A stretch of 64,000 nucleotides of DNA from CAIKBL01 sp964555355 (GTDB lineage Bacteria; Pseudomonadota; Gammaproteobacteria; Ga0077536). The stretch covers positions 1-64,000 of the forward strand of contig CAZKRY010000009.1 of NCBI GenBank assembly GCA_964555355.1, in the 5' to 3' direction. Below are positions 16,382 to 25,463 of the stretch, piece after piece (positions within the stretch are counted from its first letter, which is position 1; every line of letters begins with the position of its first letter). The notes beneath the pieces were generated by a model. The model saw nothing but the letters and a program-made list of their open reading frames with translations. It made no database searches and was not told the DNA's origin. A program made the translations under genes and the position numbers.

Positions 16382-18484
16382 ATGAGCTATCGGTGTGGGG
16401 TTGATATCGGTGGCACTTTCACCGACGTGGTGATTATCGATAAAGAAGGCGCGGTCATCCTGGCGAAAGCAGCGTCGACTCCGGAGGATTTCTCGCGCGG
16501 TTTGTTTGATGCGTTGGAACTCGGCGCGCAAACGCTCGGTTTATCCCTGCCGACGCTTTTGGCGCAAACCGAGCTTTTAGCGCACGGTACGACGGTGGCG
16601 ACCAACGTGGTAGTCGAACGGCGTGGGGCGAAAGTTGGATTGATCACCACGGCCGGCCACGGGGATGCCATTCTCATCATGCGCGCGTTCGGGCGCGCCG
16701 CCGGGCTATCTCCCGTCGATACCTTGCGGTTTTCAGCCACCGCTAAGCCGCATCCGCTGGTGCCGCGCAGTTTGATTCGGGAGATCCCCGAGCGCATCGA
16801 CGCGCACGGCAAAGTCGTTGTTCGGCTAGACGAGCCGGCCATCACCAAGGCGACTCAAGAATTGATCGCGGCAGGTGTTGAAAGCATCGCCGTCTCATTC
16901 CTCTGGTCATTTCGCAATCCGGCGCATGAGCAACGCGCGAAAGAAATCGTCCAAAAAATAGCACCCGAACTATTCGTAACCTGCTCGAGTGAGCTCATCC
17001 CGCTGCTAGGCGAATACGAACGCACCGTGGCCACGGTATTAAATTGCTACGTGGGACCGATCACAAGCCGTTATCTCGACCGGCTTGCGCAACGTGCACA
17101 ACGCGAAAAGTTGGCGTCCCCGGTTCTCTTGATGCAATGTAGCGGCGGGTTAACCACCGTGGCAGACGCCAAGCAGTCGCCGCTCTTGCTGCTGCAATCC
17201 GGACCATGCGGAGGGGTCGCCGGCGCCGCGGCTTTGGGGCGCGCGATGGGCTACGACAACATCATCGCCACCGATATGGGCGGCACTACGTTCGATGTTG
17301 GATTGGTTTACGGTGGACAGCCGCTGCGCACGGCAACCACCATTGTTCATCAATATGAATTCTTTGTACCGGCCATCGATATCAAATCGGTGGGCGCGGG
17401 CGGCGGCAGCATTGCGTGGGTGGATGCACAGCGTGGCGCGCTCTGCGTCGGCCCGCGCAGTGCGGGCGCGCAACCCGGACCGGTTTGTTATCACCGGGGT
17501 GGCCGCGAACCCACGGTCACGGACGCGGATGTGGTGTTGGGCTACATCGATCCGGATTTTTTTTTGGGCGGGCGCGAGCGACTCGATCGCGACGCGGCCC
17601 ACGAGGCGATGGCGAAACTAGGCGCCCAGTTGGGACTGGATGCCTTGCAAACCGCGGCGGGAATTAACCGAATCGTGGATGCCAACATGGCCGATTTGAT
17701 CCGGCGCGAAACCATCGAGAAGGGGCTGGATCCAAGGGATTTCGTGCTTTTCTCGTATGGGGGTGCCGGCCCCAGTCATGCGGGTATTTATGCGCGCGAA
17801 CTCGGTATCCACACCGTGATTGTGCCGTTGATGAACGCAGCGTCCGTGTGGTCGGCCTTCGGCGTGGGGTCGTCCGACATCATTCATGTCTATCAACAAG
17901 ATCTACTCATGGCGGCACCCTTCGACGCTGATGCCTTACGTCGGGTTGTCACCGAACTCGAAGCGCGCGCATTGGTGCAATTCATGGCGGAAGGATATTC
18001 GGCGGATCAGCTGTCGTTTCGCTGGTCGGCGGATCTGCGACATCGTTTGCAGGTCCACGTCGTCGAAGTGGATTTTGCGCGTGATGCGTTATTGCATTCT
18101 TTTGACGATGATTTAATCGCACGTTTTACCGCGCGTTACGAAGCGCTGTATGGCGTAGGTACGGCGTACACGGCGGCCGGAGTTGAACTGGTGACGCTGC
18201 GCGCGACTGTGATCGCCGAGTTGCGTAAACCGGCGCTCGACGCCCAAGCCGTCCCCGCGATGGCGCATCCCGCCCCGTCTCACTGGCGCGATATATTTTG
18301 GTCTGAACTCGGCGCGCTGCGTCACACGCCAGTCTATCGGGCCGAGGGTCTCGTCGCGGGACATGTCATCGATGGCCCCGCGATCATTGAGCCGACCGCG
18401 ACGACAATCGTGATTCATCCGGGGACGCGTGCGCAGTTAGATGGTTTTGGCAACATCGTGATCACCATCGACGGCGCGATATAG
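16382..18484 (+). CDS. HyuA-type hydantoinase/oxoprolinase/acetone-carboxylase-like subunit
   Basis: 700 aa, full length for HyuA. It has the ASKHA-type ATP-binding loops: GVDIGGTFTDVVIID at residues 6-20, LLQSGPCGGVAGA and ATDMGGTTFDVGLVYGG, then KSVGAGGGSIAWVD. HyuA proteins phosphorylate or activate an amide or carbonyl with ATP and work with HyuB. In acetone and acetophenone carboxylases homologous subunits activate the ketone and bicarbonate. Sits directly before hyuB (14-base gap). Confidence 0.88.
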   Translation: MSYRCGVDIGGTFTDVVIIDKEGAVILAKAASTPEDFSRGLFDALELGAQTLGLSLPTLLAQTELLAHGTTVATNVVVERRGAKVGLITTAGHGDAILIMRAFGRAAGLSPVDTLRFSATAKPHPLVPRSLIREIPERIDAHGKVVVRLDEPAITKATQELIAAGVESIAVSFLWSFRNPAHEQRAKEIVQKIAPELFVTCSSELIPLLGEYERTVATVLNCYVGPITSRYLDRLAQRAQREKLASPVLLMQCSGGLTTVADAKQSPLLLLQSGPCGGVAGAAALGRAMGYDNIIATDMGGTTFDVGLVYGGQPLRTATTIVHQYEFFVPAIDIKSVGAGGGSIAWVDAQRGALCVGPRSAGAQPGPVCYHRGGREPTVTDADVVLGYIDPDFFLGGRERLDRDAAHEAMAKLGAQLGLDALQTAAGINRIVDANMADLIRRETIEKGLDPRDFVLFSYGGAGPSHAGIYARELGIHTVIVPLMNAASVWSAFGVGSSDIIHVYQQDLLMAAPFDADALRRVVTELEARALVQFMAEGYSADQLSFRWSADLRHRLQVHVVEVDFARDALLHSFDDDLIARFTARYEALYGVGTAYTAAGVELVTLRATVIAELRKPALDAQAVPAMAHPAPSHWRDIFWSELGALRHTPVYRAEGLVAGHVIDGPAIIEPTATTIVIHPGTRAQLDGFGNIVITIDGAI

Positions 18485-18498
18485 ACTTATCAAGCGTC

Positions 18499-20763
18499 AT
18501 GAATAAATCGAAACCAGTGAATGCACCGGTGTGGGACGGCCGTGTTAATTCCTACATCCCCAACGCGACGCTCACGTTTGATCCCGCGGTTGCGTTACAT
18601 CGCGAAAGCTGTGCATCGCTCGATCCGATTACTTACGAAGTGCTCCGGCATGCGCTGTGGAACATCAACGATGAGCATGGCGTTACGATTCAAAAGGTTT
18701 CCGGCTCGCCGTTCGCAAGCGTGGCGCACGATTTCAACACGGTGCTCCTGACCGAGGACGGCGAATTCGTGTTCTTTGGTCCGCATATTCAATATTTTTC
18801 CGGCACCATGGATCTGCCGATTAAATGGACGCTGGAAAATCTCGGGCGGAACCCGGGGATTCACGCCGGCGATATGTTTCTATCAAACGATCCATGGATC
18901 GGCTCCAGCCACCAAAGCGATGTCCAGATCACCTGCCCGGTGTTTTGGCAAGGCGAAATATTCTGTTGGGTGGCGAATGCCCTTCATCAATACGACATCG
19001 GCGGTAATACGCCCGGCAGTTTTTGCGCTGACGCACGCGACGTATTTGATGAACCCGTGCCGATACCGCCGATCAAAATAGTCGAGGCCGGCACCCTGCG
19101 CCCCGATCTCGAGCGAATGTATCTGCGGCACTCGCGGCAGCCGGCGTTAGTCGCGCTCGATCTTCGCGCGCAAATTGCCGGGAACTTAGTCGCCGCCAAA
19201 AGGGTACTGGAACTCGTGGCGCGTTATGGCGCCGCGACAGTTAAGGGGGCGATGCGACGCTTGATCGACGATGGTGCAAGTACTTTTAAAGCGCGCTTAC
19301 GCGAAATCCCTAACGGCACGTGGCGCGGCATGACGTTTCTGGAAGCCGCGACGCCGCACGATAGGGACGTGTACCCGGTATGCATGGCCGTCCATAAAAC
19401 CGATGGCGGTCTCACGTTCGATAATCGCGGCTCGCATGCGCAGGTGGGTTCGTTGAATGCGAGCTTTTCCGGCTGGCGGGCCGGGATACTGAGCGTGCTG
19501 AATCCATTGATGTGTTTCGATCAGCTCTACGCGATTGGCGGCGCCCTGCGGCATGTTCGATTTGAGCCGGAGGTCGGGACAATTAATTGCCCGTCGTTTC
19601 CGGCGTCGGTCACCAATTCACAGATTGGGAACTTGATCGGTGGTGCGCTCGCGAATGTTGTGATCGGCAAAATGCTGTTGGCCTCGCCCGGCCTGCGCCG
19701 TGAAGTCTTTGCAGTGTGCGCCAATAGCGTGTTCCCGTTGAGCGCAATCGCGGGCGTCGACGCCGCCGGACGCGCCTTCGGCACCGGCTTTTTGGATCCG
19801 ATGGCGGGCGCGATCGGCGCCTTTGCGACGCGCGACGGTATTGATACCGGCGGTGTCCATTGGGAACCGAAGTCAATCATGGGCAATGTCGAACAGGTAG
19901 AGCAAACCTTCCCCATCCTTTACTTGTATCGACGCGAAGTCGCCGATTCGGGAGGTGCCGGTAAATATCGCGGCGGAAACTCGGCTGCGTTTGCGGTGAT
20001 TCCACATGGCGTTGCGGAGATCGCGCATGCGCCATCGGCGGCGGGATGCGCGGTGCCGACCAGTGTAGGCCTAGCAGGTGGCTATCCGGCGCGGACGAAC
20101 GCGTTTCGAATGGTGTGCAACAGCGATGTTCAGGCTTGCTTTGCGCGCGGCGAATTGCCGACTAATTTGGCCGCTTTGCACGGTGAGCACCTAACCATTC
20201 ATGCCAAGGCGCGCGGGTTGGTGCAACGACCAGGTGACGTGTGGGAAGTGGCGTGGTGCGCGGGCGGTGGTTACGGCGATCCGCTTGAGCGCGATCCCGC
20301 GTTGGTGGTCGACGATGTTAACGAAGGCCGTGTCAGCATGGCCTGGGCGGAGCGGGCGTACGGCGTGGTATTGCAGGGCGCACCGCCGTCCTGCGCGGTG
20401 GATAAAGCACGCACGGCGGCATTGCGTGCGGTACAACGGCCCATGTTGCGCACTGAGCCGGTGACGCATGAGCCTGGTGTTTCGATCAGTGAAGCGCTCG
20501 ATCTCATCGATGGAGCCGAGCGGACGTTTGCCTGCGCCCGCTGCGGCACGTCACTCGGGGCCGTGACAGCAAATTACAAGGTAGCCGCGCGCTGCGAAGA
20601 AACGCCGCTCAGTACGGCTAATCCCCATATCGAAGACCCTAGCGTAAGCGTTGACCCGCCGCTGGTCCTGCGCCGATTCCACTGCCCGAATTGCAGTGTC
20701 ATTTTGGATACCGAAGTCGCGCGCGCGGAAGATCCCCCGCTGTGGGATATTCAACTTGCGTAA
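18499..20763 (+). CDS. HyuB-type subunit with C-terminal Cys4 (acetone-carboxylase-gamma-like) tail
   Basis: 754 aa. Residues about 40-590 are the HyuB family (DPITYEVLRHALWNINDEHG, SNDPWIGSSHQSDVQI, GGYGDP near 590). Beyond the usual end a tail of about 90 residues carries two CxxC pairs, Cys678/Cys681 (CARC) and Cys729/Cys732 (CPNC), like a zinc ribbon. A similar small metal-binding unit is the separate gamma subunit of acetone carboxylase. I infer a fused carboxylase-type enzyme; ordinary oxoprolinase B proteins do not need this tail. Confidence 0.85.
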   Translation: MNKSKPVNAPVWDGRVNSYIPNATLTFDPAVALHRESCASLDPITYEVLRHALWNINDEHGVTIQKVSGSPFASVAHDFNTVLLTEDGEFVFFGPHIQYFSGTMDLPIKWTLENLGRNPGIHAGDMFLSNDPWIGSSHQSDVQITCPVFWQGEIFCWVANALHQYDIGGNTPGSFCADARDVFDEPVPIPPIKIVEAGTLRPDLERMYLRHSRQPALVALDLRAQIAGNLVAAKRVLELVARYGAATVKGAMRRLIDDGASTFKARLREIPNGTWRGMTFLEAATPHDRDVYPVCMAVHKTDGGLTFDNRGSHAQVGSLNASFSGWRAGILSVLNPLMCFDQLYAIGGALRHVRFEPEVGTINCPSFPASVTNSQIGNLIGGALANVVIGKMLLASPGLRREVFAVCANSVFPLSAIAGVDAAGRAFGTGFLDPMAGAIGAFATRDGIDTGGVHWEPKSIMGNVEQVEQTFPILYLYRREVADSGGAGKYRGGNSAAFAVIPHGVAEIAHAPSAAGCAVPTSVGLAGGYPARTNAFRMVCNSDVQACFARGELPTNLAALHGEHLTIHAKARGLVQRPGDVWEVAWCAGGGYGDPLERDPALVVDDVNEGRVSMAWAERAYGVVLQGAPPSCAVDKARTAALRAVQRPMLRTEPVTHEPGVSISEALDLIDGAERTFACARCGTSLGAVTANYKVAARCEETPLSTANPHIEDPSVSVDPPLVLRRFHCPNCSVILDTEVARAEDPPLWDIQLA

Positions 20764-20773
20764 GCGGTGATCC

Positions 20774-21670
20774 ATGGCAAAGATCCCGCGGCAAAAAATG
20801 TTGTCGTCGCTCGTTGCCGAGTTCATCCCGCACGACTGTCACCTCGCCGTGGGCGGCCTGCATTTTCATAACACCCCCATGGCGTTGGTCCGTGAAATTA
20901 TTCGGCAACGGATCCGAATCGACGTCTTGGTACCGCCGCTCGACGGCTCGATCAACGCCGATCAATTGATCGGCGCCGGCCTGGTGCGCGAGGTACAAGT
21001 CGCCTATTTGGGGCTCGAGTACTTTGGTTTAGCCAACCGCTTTCGAGCGGCGGTCGAGCGCGGTGAACTCCGCGTGCGGGACTGCGAAGAAGCGGGTTTT
21101 ACGTTGGCGATGCGGGCCGGCGCCGCGGGTCTGCCGTTTGCAACCTTGCCGCTCGGCTTTATGCCACAGAACGATCATCTACCGACGGTGTTGCAGGTTA
21201 ATGCTGCCGACTATCGACAGGTAGTCGATCCCTTTACGAATAAAACGGCCACGGTCGTGCGCGCCATCGCGCCGGATGTTGCAGTGATTCACTGCCAATA
21301 CATCGATGATGAGGGGAATGCCGGATTTGCCGGGGCGACGTTCCTCGATCTTGACATCGCGCGTGCCGCGCGGATTTGTCTCGTGCAAGCCGATTTCGCG
21401 GTTGAGCGCCTGCCGTTGCTGTGCCGCGGCGTACTTCCGGCCTACGTTATCGATGCATACTGTGTAATTCACGGCGGTGCGCATCCGGGCTCGTCGCATG
21501 GCAGTTACGCGCATGACGAGGCGCATATCGCGGAATACGCCGAAGCCGCGCGGACGGATGCGGGTTTCGCGCGCTATTGCACGAATGTGATCGGCGAGAG
21601 CGAGGACGCCTACCGTCGTGCTGTCGATATCCAGAAACGGCTGGCGGCGCTCGCCCGCGAGACGCCATGA
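20774..21670 (+). CDS. CoA-transferase alpha-subunit-like protein (GctA/IpdA type)
   Basis: 298 aa of the class I CoA-transferase fold: HLAVGGLHFHNTPMALVREI near the start, then GAGLVREVQVAYLGLEYFGL, GLPFATLPLGFMP and VDPFTNKTATVVRAIAPD. Pairs with the next gene, whose start overlaps its stop (ATGA). Such pairs are either CoA-transferases or, as in IpdAB of steroid degradation, ring-opening hydrolases acting on a CoA ester. Coming after the CoA ligase and HyuAB, it should act on the CoA-activated product. Confidence 0.82.
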   Translation: MAKIPRQKMLSSLVAEFIPHDCHLAVGGLHFHNTPMALVREIIRQRIRIDVLVPPLDGSINADQLIGAGLVREVQVAYLGLEYFGLANRFRAAVERGELRVRDCEEAGFTLAMRAGAAGLPFATLPLGFMPQNDHLPTVLQVNAADYRQVVDPFTNKTATVVRAIAPDVAVIHCQYIDDEGNAGFAGATFLDLDIARAARICLVQADFAVERLPLLCRGVLPAYVIDAYCVIHGGAHPGSSHGSYAHDEAHIAEYAEAARTDAGFARYCTNVIGESEDAYRRAVDIQKRLAALARETP

Positions 21671-22401
21671 ACTTCACGCGGGCGGAATTGATGGCCATTG
21701 TGTTCTCGCGCGCGCTCCGCAATGGCGATGTCATCGTAATGGGGACCAATGCAACGATACCGAGCGCCGCCTGGCATACCGCGCGAGGCTGCGGTAAAGC
21801 ACACGTGAGAGCCTTGATTGGGGCTACCGGTACGGTATGTCCTTCGGTACAAGGTGTCCCGAAATCCGGTGCCGATCAGGCGTTTATTCCAGGGCGCGCG
21901 ACGCTCGATCTCGCGACCGGGGTGATGGATCAACTGCGTGGCTTTGCCGATGTAATTTTTCTGGGCGCCTTGCAGGTCGATGTATTGGGGCGCTGCAACC
22001 TGACGGCCGTCGGCGATTACGCGCACCCGCGGTTACGTGGGCCCGGTAGCATCGGCCTCTCGATGGTTGCAACGGTCAAGCGCACATTCATGTTTTTTGA
22101 ACGGCACGATCCACGTCTATTCGTCGAACAAGTCGACTTTGTGAGCGGTGAGACGATTAAGCACGGAGAAGATGATGCGCTTTTGATCGTGACCCCGCTC
22201 GCGGTCATGGGAGCGTGTGGCGGGCGCGTGGAGCTGAAAAGCGTACACCCCGGCGTTCGCTTTGATGAGGTGCAAGCGTGCACCGGGTTTCATTTAGACG
22301 CGGTGCAAGCGCGCGAAACGCCGGCGCCGAGTCTTACCGAGCTCGCGGCCTTGCGGAGCTGCGAGGACGGCAAGCGTCTAGGCCAATTGTTACCCGCGTG
22401 A
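21667..22401 (+). CDS. CoA-transferase beta-subunit-like protein (GctB/IpdB type)
   Basis: 244 aa from the ATG overlapping the alpha gene. Family features include ADVIFLGALQVDVLGRCNLTA, GPGSIGLSMVATVKRTFMFF and VTPLAVMGACGGRVEL. I do not see the canonical E-x-G-type catalytic glutamate segment of true GctB-like transferases, in agreement with an IpdB-like hydrolase role, but no alignment was possible. Last gene of the operon, followed by a strong hairpin. Confidence 0.8.
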   Translation: MNFTRAELMAIVFSRALRNGDVIVMGTNATIPSAAWHTARGCGKAHVRALIGATGTVCPSVQGVPKSGADQAFIPGRATLDLATGVMDQLRGFADVIFLGALQVDVLGRCNLTAVGDYAHPRLRGPGSIGLSMVATVKRTFMFFERHDPRLFVEQVDFVSGETIKHGEDDALLIVTPLAVMGACGGRVELKSVHPGVRFDEVQACTGFHLDAVQARETPAPSLTELAALRSCEDGKRLGQLLPA

Positions 22402-22412
22402 TCGACGCGGGT
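22392..22412 (+). terminator. Hairpin at the end of the six-gene operon
   Basis: Perfect 8-bp stem ACCCGCGT/ACGCGGGT with a 5-base loop, spanning the stop codon of the last gene. There is no T-run after it, so it is either a weak terminator or an mRNA-protecting stem. A second short stem, ATAACG/CGTTAT at 22431-22449, follows before the convergent gene. Confidence 0.4.
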
Positions 22413-22445
22413 TCCGCCTGGCGATTACAGATAACGGGCGGGACG

Positions 22446-22856
22446 TTATAGCCGATTCAACGCCACCACCGGAATGGTCCGCGTGGTTTTCGCTTTGTAA
22501 TCGTTAAAGACCGGCATCATGGAGGCCATTTTTGCATAGAGCTCGGTGCGCGCCGGTTCGCCCAGCACTTCCGCGCGCGCTTTGAATTTTTCCGTGCCGA
22601 CTTCCACTTCAACCATGGGGTTCTTCGCCAGATTCACAAACCACGGCGGATTATTCGGCGCACCCGCGAACGAAGCGATCAGACAGTGTCGATTGCCGTC
22701 CATGACATAGACCAACGGTACTGTGCGGGGTTGACCGGATTTGGCGCCGATGGTGGTAATCAGGATCATCGGCGCGCCGGCGAATTGCCCGCCCACCTTG
22801 CCAGCGTTGGCGCGGAACTCTTCGATAATCGGTTTGTTGAATTCGTTCATGTCCAT
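22446..22856 (-). CDS. Ddn-like deazaflavin (F420)-dependent nitroreductase family protein
   Basis: 136 aa from ATG 22856, with GAGG upstream at suitable distance; longer in-frame starts have no support. The split beta-barrel DUF385 pattern is clear: PMILITTIGAKSGQPRTVPL, RHCLIASFAGAPNNPPWFVN and NPMVEVEVGTEKFKARAEVL. Members bind F420H2 or other flavins and reduce varied substrates, some of them quinones or nitro compounds. Convergent with the CoA-transferase operon. Confidence 0.8.
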   Translation of the reverse strand: MDMNEFNKPIIEEFRANAGKVGGQFAGAPMILITTIGAKSGQPRTVPLVYVMDGNRHCLIASFAGAPNNPPWFVNLAKNPMVEVEVGTEKFKARAEVLGEPARTELYAKMASMMPVFNDYKAKTTRTIPVVALNRL

Positions 22857-22920
22857 GCGGGCACCTCGTAAAAGACTGTAGGGATAAGCCTCGAGTGTGC
22901 CTGAAATCAGCCGTTCAGGT

Positions 22921-24201
22921 CTATGGATGAAACCCGATGGCGGTCGCCGTCGACGGATCGTGCAAGAACGCCAAGGCGAACAACGCCAGGAGCGCGAAGT
23001 GCACCGCCGGTACATTTAAAAAATGTCCGAGATAGCCTTGTCTGCCCTCGAAGTAGATTGCGTCCAGCAGCGCGGTGGTTCCCAAAAGCAGGCGCTTGAG
23101 CGAGCCGGCGAGGTCGCGCTCGAACGCAAGCTCGAAGCGGTCGGCATCGGTGTACGCTTCCTTCAAGAATCCAGTCCATCGTTTATTGAAAGTCCCCACG
23201 CGTTTGCCCCCGGCGGTCACTTCGAAGTGCCAAGGCTGATGAAATCGGCTCCTGAGCCGCATTAACTCGCGACCTTGAGTATCTTCGATGCCGATTACCC
23301 GGCTGAACAGCGAGAACCGACGCACCGCGCTGCCGAGGTGGCGGCCGTTCTCATCGTAAATATCGATCGCATGAAAATAGAGACGAGTGCGTCGTTCGAC
23401 GTTTTGGACTCGTCGCCCATCTTCGTCGGTGAGATCCATTGAAAAGGTATAGAAAAGATCGAAAAGGTTGCGGCCCAGGATGGAAAGTCCGGAGCGATTG
23501 GTTTCGCTCAAATGCCAAAGGCCGCGCGTGGTGCTGCCGGGTTTGGCGCGCAGTACGTAGTTATTCGCGCGTTCAAAGCCTAGAAACACTTCGGTTAGAT
23601 GATACTTTTGCGTGAACTCAAAACCGATCATGTCTTTGAGGACGGCATCGACCCGCGCGGTATTGTCCGCTTCGTCACGTGCGACTTGACCACGCTCGCG
23701 CTGAATCGAATTGAATTTCTCAAAGACGATGCCGCAACGGGTGCAACTTTCGGTTTGCGCTTGGGGATGCGCGCACTTCGGGCAAACGAATGCGGTAGCG
23801 CGAAGGTTAAGCGGGGCGGCATCGGGTGCAGCGGCCCGAACCCCTTTGCGGTTGTCTTCGACGAATTCATAGTCGCGTTGCATGGCTTCGAGTTCGCCGA
23901 CATCGAGCCACAACGAAGTGCATTTCGGACAGATATCGAAGGTTGTCTTACTGACCTTACCGTACTGCCCCTTCCGCATGCCCACTTGACAGGCCGGGCA
24001 TAACCGGCCGATTTCGGCCGCGCGCGACGGGGCATTCGTTGACGCAGCGCGCGGAATGACGGCCTCGCGATTAACGAGAATTTTCTGCAGCGCATCCCGT
24101 GGCAGGAACATGCCCTGGCATTCGAGGCAAAAGTTGCCGGCGATCCCCTCGTAGAAGGTGGTGCGCAGTGCGGTCTGGCAGCTAGGGCAGGCGAGCGACA
24201 T
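22921..24201 (-). CDS. Zinc-ribbon (zf-TFIIB) protein with LURP-one/scramblase-like domain and C-terminal membrane segment
   Basis: 426 aa. Residues 5-32 hold CPSC/CLEC and about 67-100 CPAC/CPKC, two zf-TFIIB-type ribbons. A third Cys group, CPKCAHPQAQTESCTRCGIVF, is near 140-165. The C-terminal half, about 190-390, has the Tubby-like/LURP-one pattern (YVLRAKPGSTTRGLWHLSET, IGIEDTQGRELMRLRSRF, FEVTAGGKRVGTFNKRWTGF). A hydrophobic helix, VHFALLALFALAFL, lies close to the end. Probably membrane-associated; its role is unknown. Divergent from the serine hydrolase gene (47 bases). Confidence 0.75.
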   Translation of the reverse strand: MSLACPSCQTALRTTFYEGIAGNFCLECQGMFLPRDALQKILVNREAVIPRAASTNAPSRAAEIGRLCPACQVGMRKGQYGKVSKTTFDICPKCTSLWLDVGELEAMQRDYEFVEDNRKGVRAAAPDAAPLNLRATAFVCPKCAHPQAQTESCTRCGIVFEKFNSIQRERGQVARDEADNTARVDAVLKDMIGFEFTQKYHLTEVFLGFERANNYVLRAKPGSTTRGLWHLSETNRSGLSILGRNLFDLFYTFSMDLTDEDGRRVQNVERRTRLYFHAIDIYDENGRHLGSAVRRFSLFSRVIGIEDTQGRELMRLRSRFHQPWHFEVTAGGKRVGTFNKRWTGFLKEAYTDADRFELAFERDLAGSLKRLLLGTTALLDAIYFEGRQGYLGHFLNVPAVHFALLALFALAFLHDPSTATAIGFHP

Positions 24202-24248
24202 GCGCTACTCTTCGGCCCGCGGAGAATTTTCTTGAACGGGAGTAGGGC

Positions 24249-25463
24249 GTGGAATTCGAACAACCGGAAAAATTGGGGCTATGCAGTAAGCGACTGACGC
24301 GGATCGGCGATTGGATGCAGCGTTGGATCGATAGCGGCCGCCTGCCTGGCATGGTGAGTTTGGTGGCGCGGCACGGCAAAGTGGCGTGGTTCGAGGCACG
24401 CGGGAAGCGCGATGTCGATGCCGGGTTACCCATGGAGCGTGACACGGTGTTTCGCATTTACTCGATGACCAAGCCGCTGACCAGCGTCGCCGCCATGATG
24501 CTTTACGAGCAAGGTCATTTTCAGCTGGACGATCCGATTGCGCGTTACCTCCCGATGTTCAAACACTTGCAGGTATTTAGCGGTGGCAATGCGGAACGCT
24601 ACGACACCGTGCCGGCCGAAGGACCTATTACTTTCAAACAATTGTTTACGCATACGTCCGGACTCACGTATGGCTTTCTCGAAGCGACGCCCGTGGATGC
24701 GTTGTACCGCGCACAGGGCGTCGATTTTCAAACGGCGAACGGCACGCTCCAGGATCTGATGGCGCCGCTCGCCGCATTGCCGTTGCTGTGCCAGCCCGGA
24801 CGTGAGTGGAACTACAGTGTCTCAACTGACGTTCTGGGTACCTTGGTCGAAGTGATCTCAGGGCTTCCATTCGATCGTTTTTTGCGCGAGCAAGTACTGC
24901 AACCACTTGGCATGGTTGACACGGATTTCTACGTTAAGCCCGCGAATCACGCGCGATTCGCCGCCAACTACACGCGTAGCCGCGAAGGCGGCTTGAAACA
25001 GATCGATGGCGCACGCGACAGCCGCTACCTTCAGCCGCGTACCCTGAATTCAGGCGGCGGCGGCTTGGTATCAACGGTGACGGATTACTTACGTTTCTGC
25101 CGCTTCATGTTGAACAAAGGGGAACTCGACGGGGTGCGTCTGCTCGGCCGCAAGACCGTGGCATATATGACCCGCAATCATCTTCCCGGCGACATGGCGG
25201 AAATGGGCCAACCTCGCTTCAGCGAAACCTCTTACAGTGGCATCGGTTTTGGGCTGGGCTTTTCCATCATGCTCGATCCGGCCAAGGCCGAAGTCATCGG
25301 ATCGCCGGGGGAGTATGCCTGGGGTGGCGCGGCGAGCACCGGATTCTGGATCGATCCGGCGGAAGACCTCGCGGTGATTTTGATGACACAGCTGATGCCG
25401 TCGTCTACCTATCCGATTCGGCGCGAGCTGCGGGCGTTGAGTTATCAGGCCTTGATCGATTAA
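24249..25463 (+). CDS. Beta-lactamase-fold serine hydrolase (class C-like esterase)
   Basis: 404 aa from GTG 24249 (GGGAGTAGGG upstream). Catalytic Ser72-x-x-Lys in YSMTKPLTS, a Tyr in EWNYSVSTDVLG, the HTSGLTYGF segment and the third motif WGGAASTGFWID. This is the EstB/penicillin-binding-like esterase family rather than a true antibiotic-degrading enzyme. No signal peptide, so cytoplasmic. Its last 4 bases overlap the convergent acr3. Confidence 0.87.
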   Translation: MEFEQPEKLGLCSKRLTRIGDWMQRWIDSGRLPGMVSLVARHGKVAWFEARGKRDVDAGLPMERDTVFRIYSMTKPLTSVAAMMLYEQGHFQLDDPIARYLPMFKHLQVFSGGNAERYDTVPAEGPITFKQLFTHTSGLTYGFLEATPVDALYRAQGVDFQTANGTLQDLMAPLAALPLLCQPGREWNYSVSTDVLGTLVEVISGLPFDRFLREQVLQPLGMVDTDFYVKPANHARFAANYTRSREGGLKQIDGARDSRYLQPRTLNSGGGGLVSTVTDYLRFCRFMLNKGELDGVRLLGRKTVAYMTRNHLPGDMAEMGQPRFSETSYSGIGFGLGFSIMLDPAKAEVIGSPGEYAWGGAASTGFWIDPAEDLAVILMTQLMPSSTYPIRRELRALSYQALID

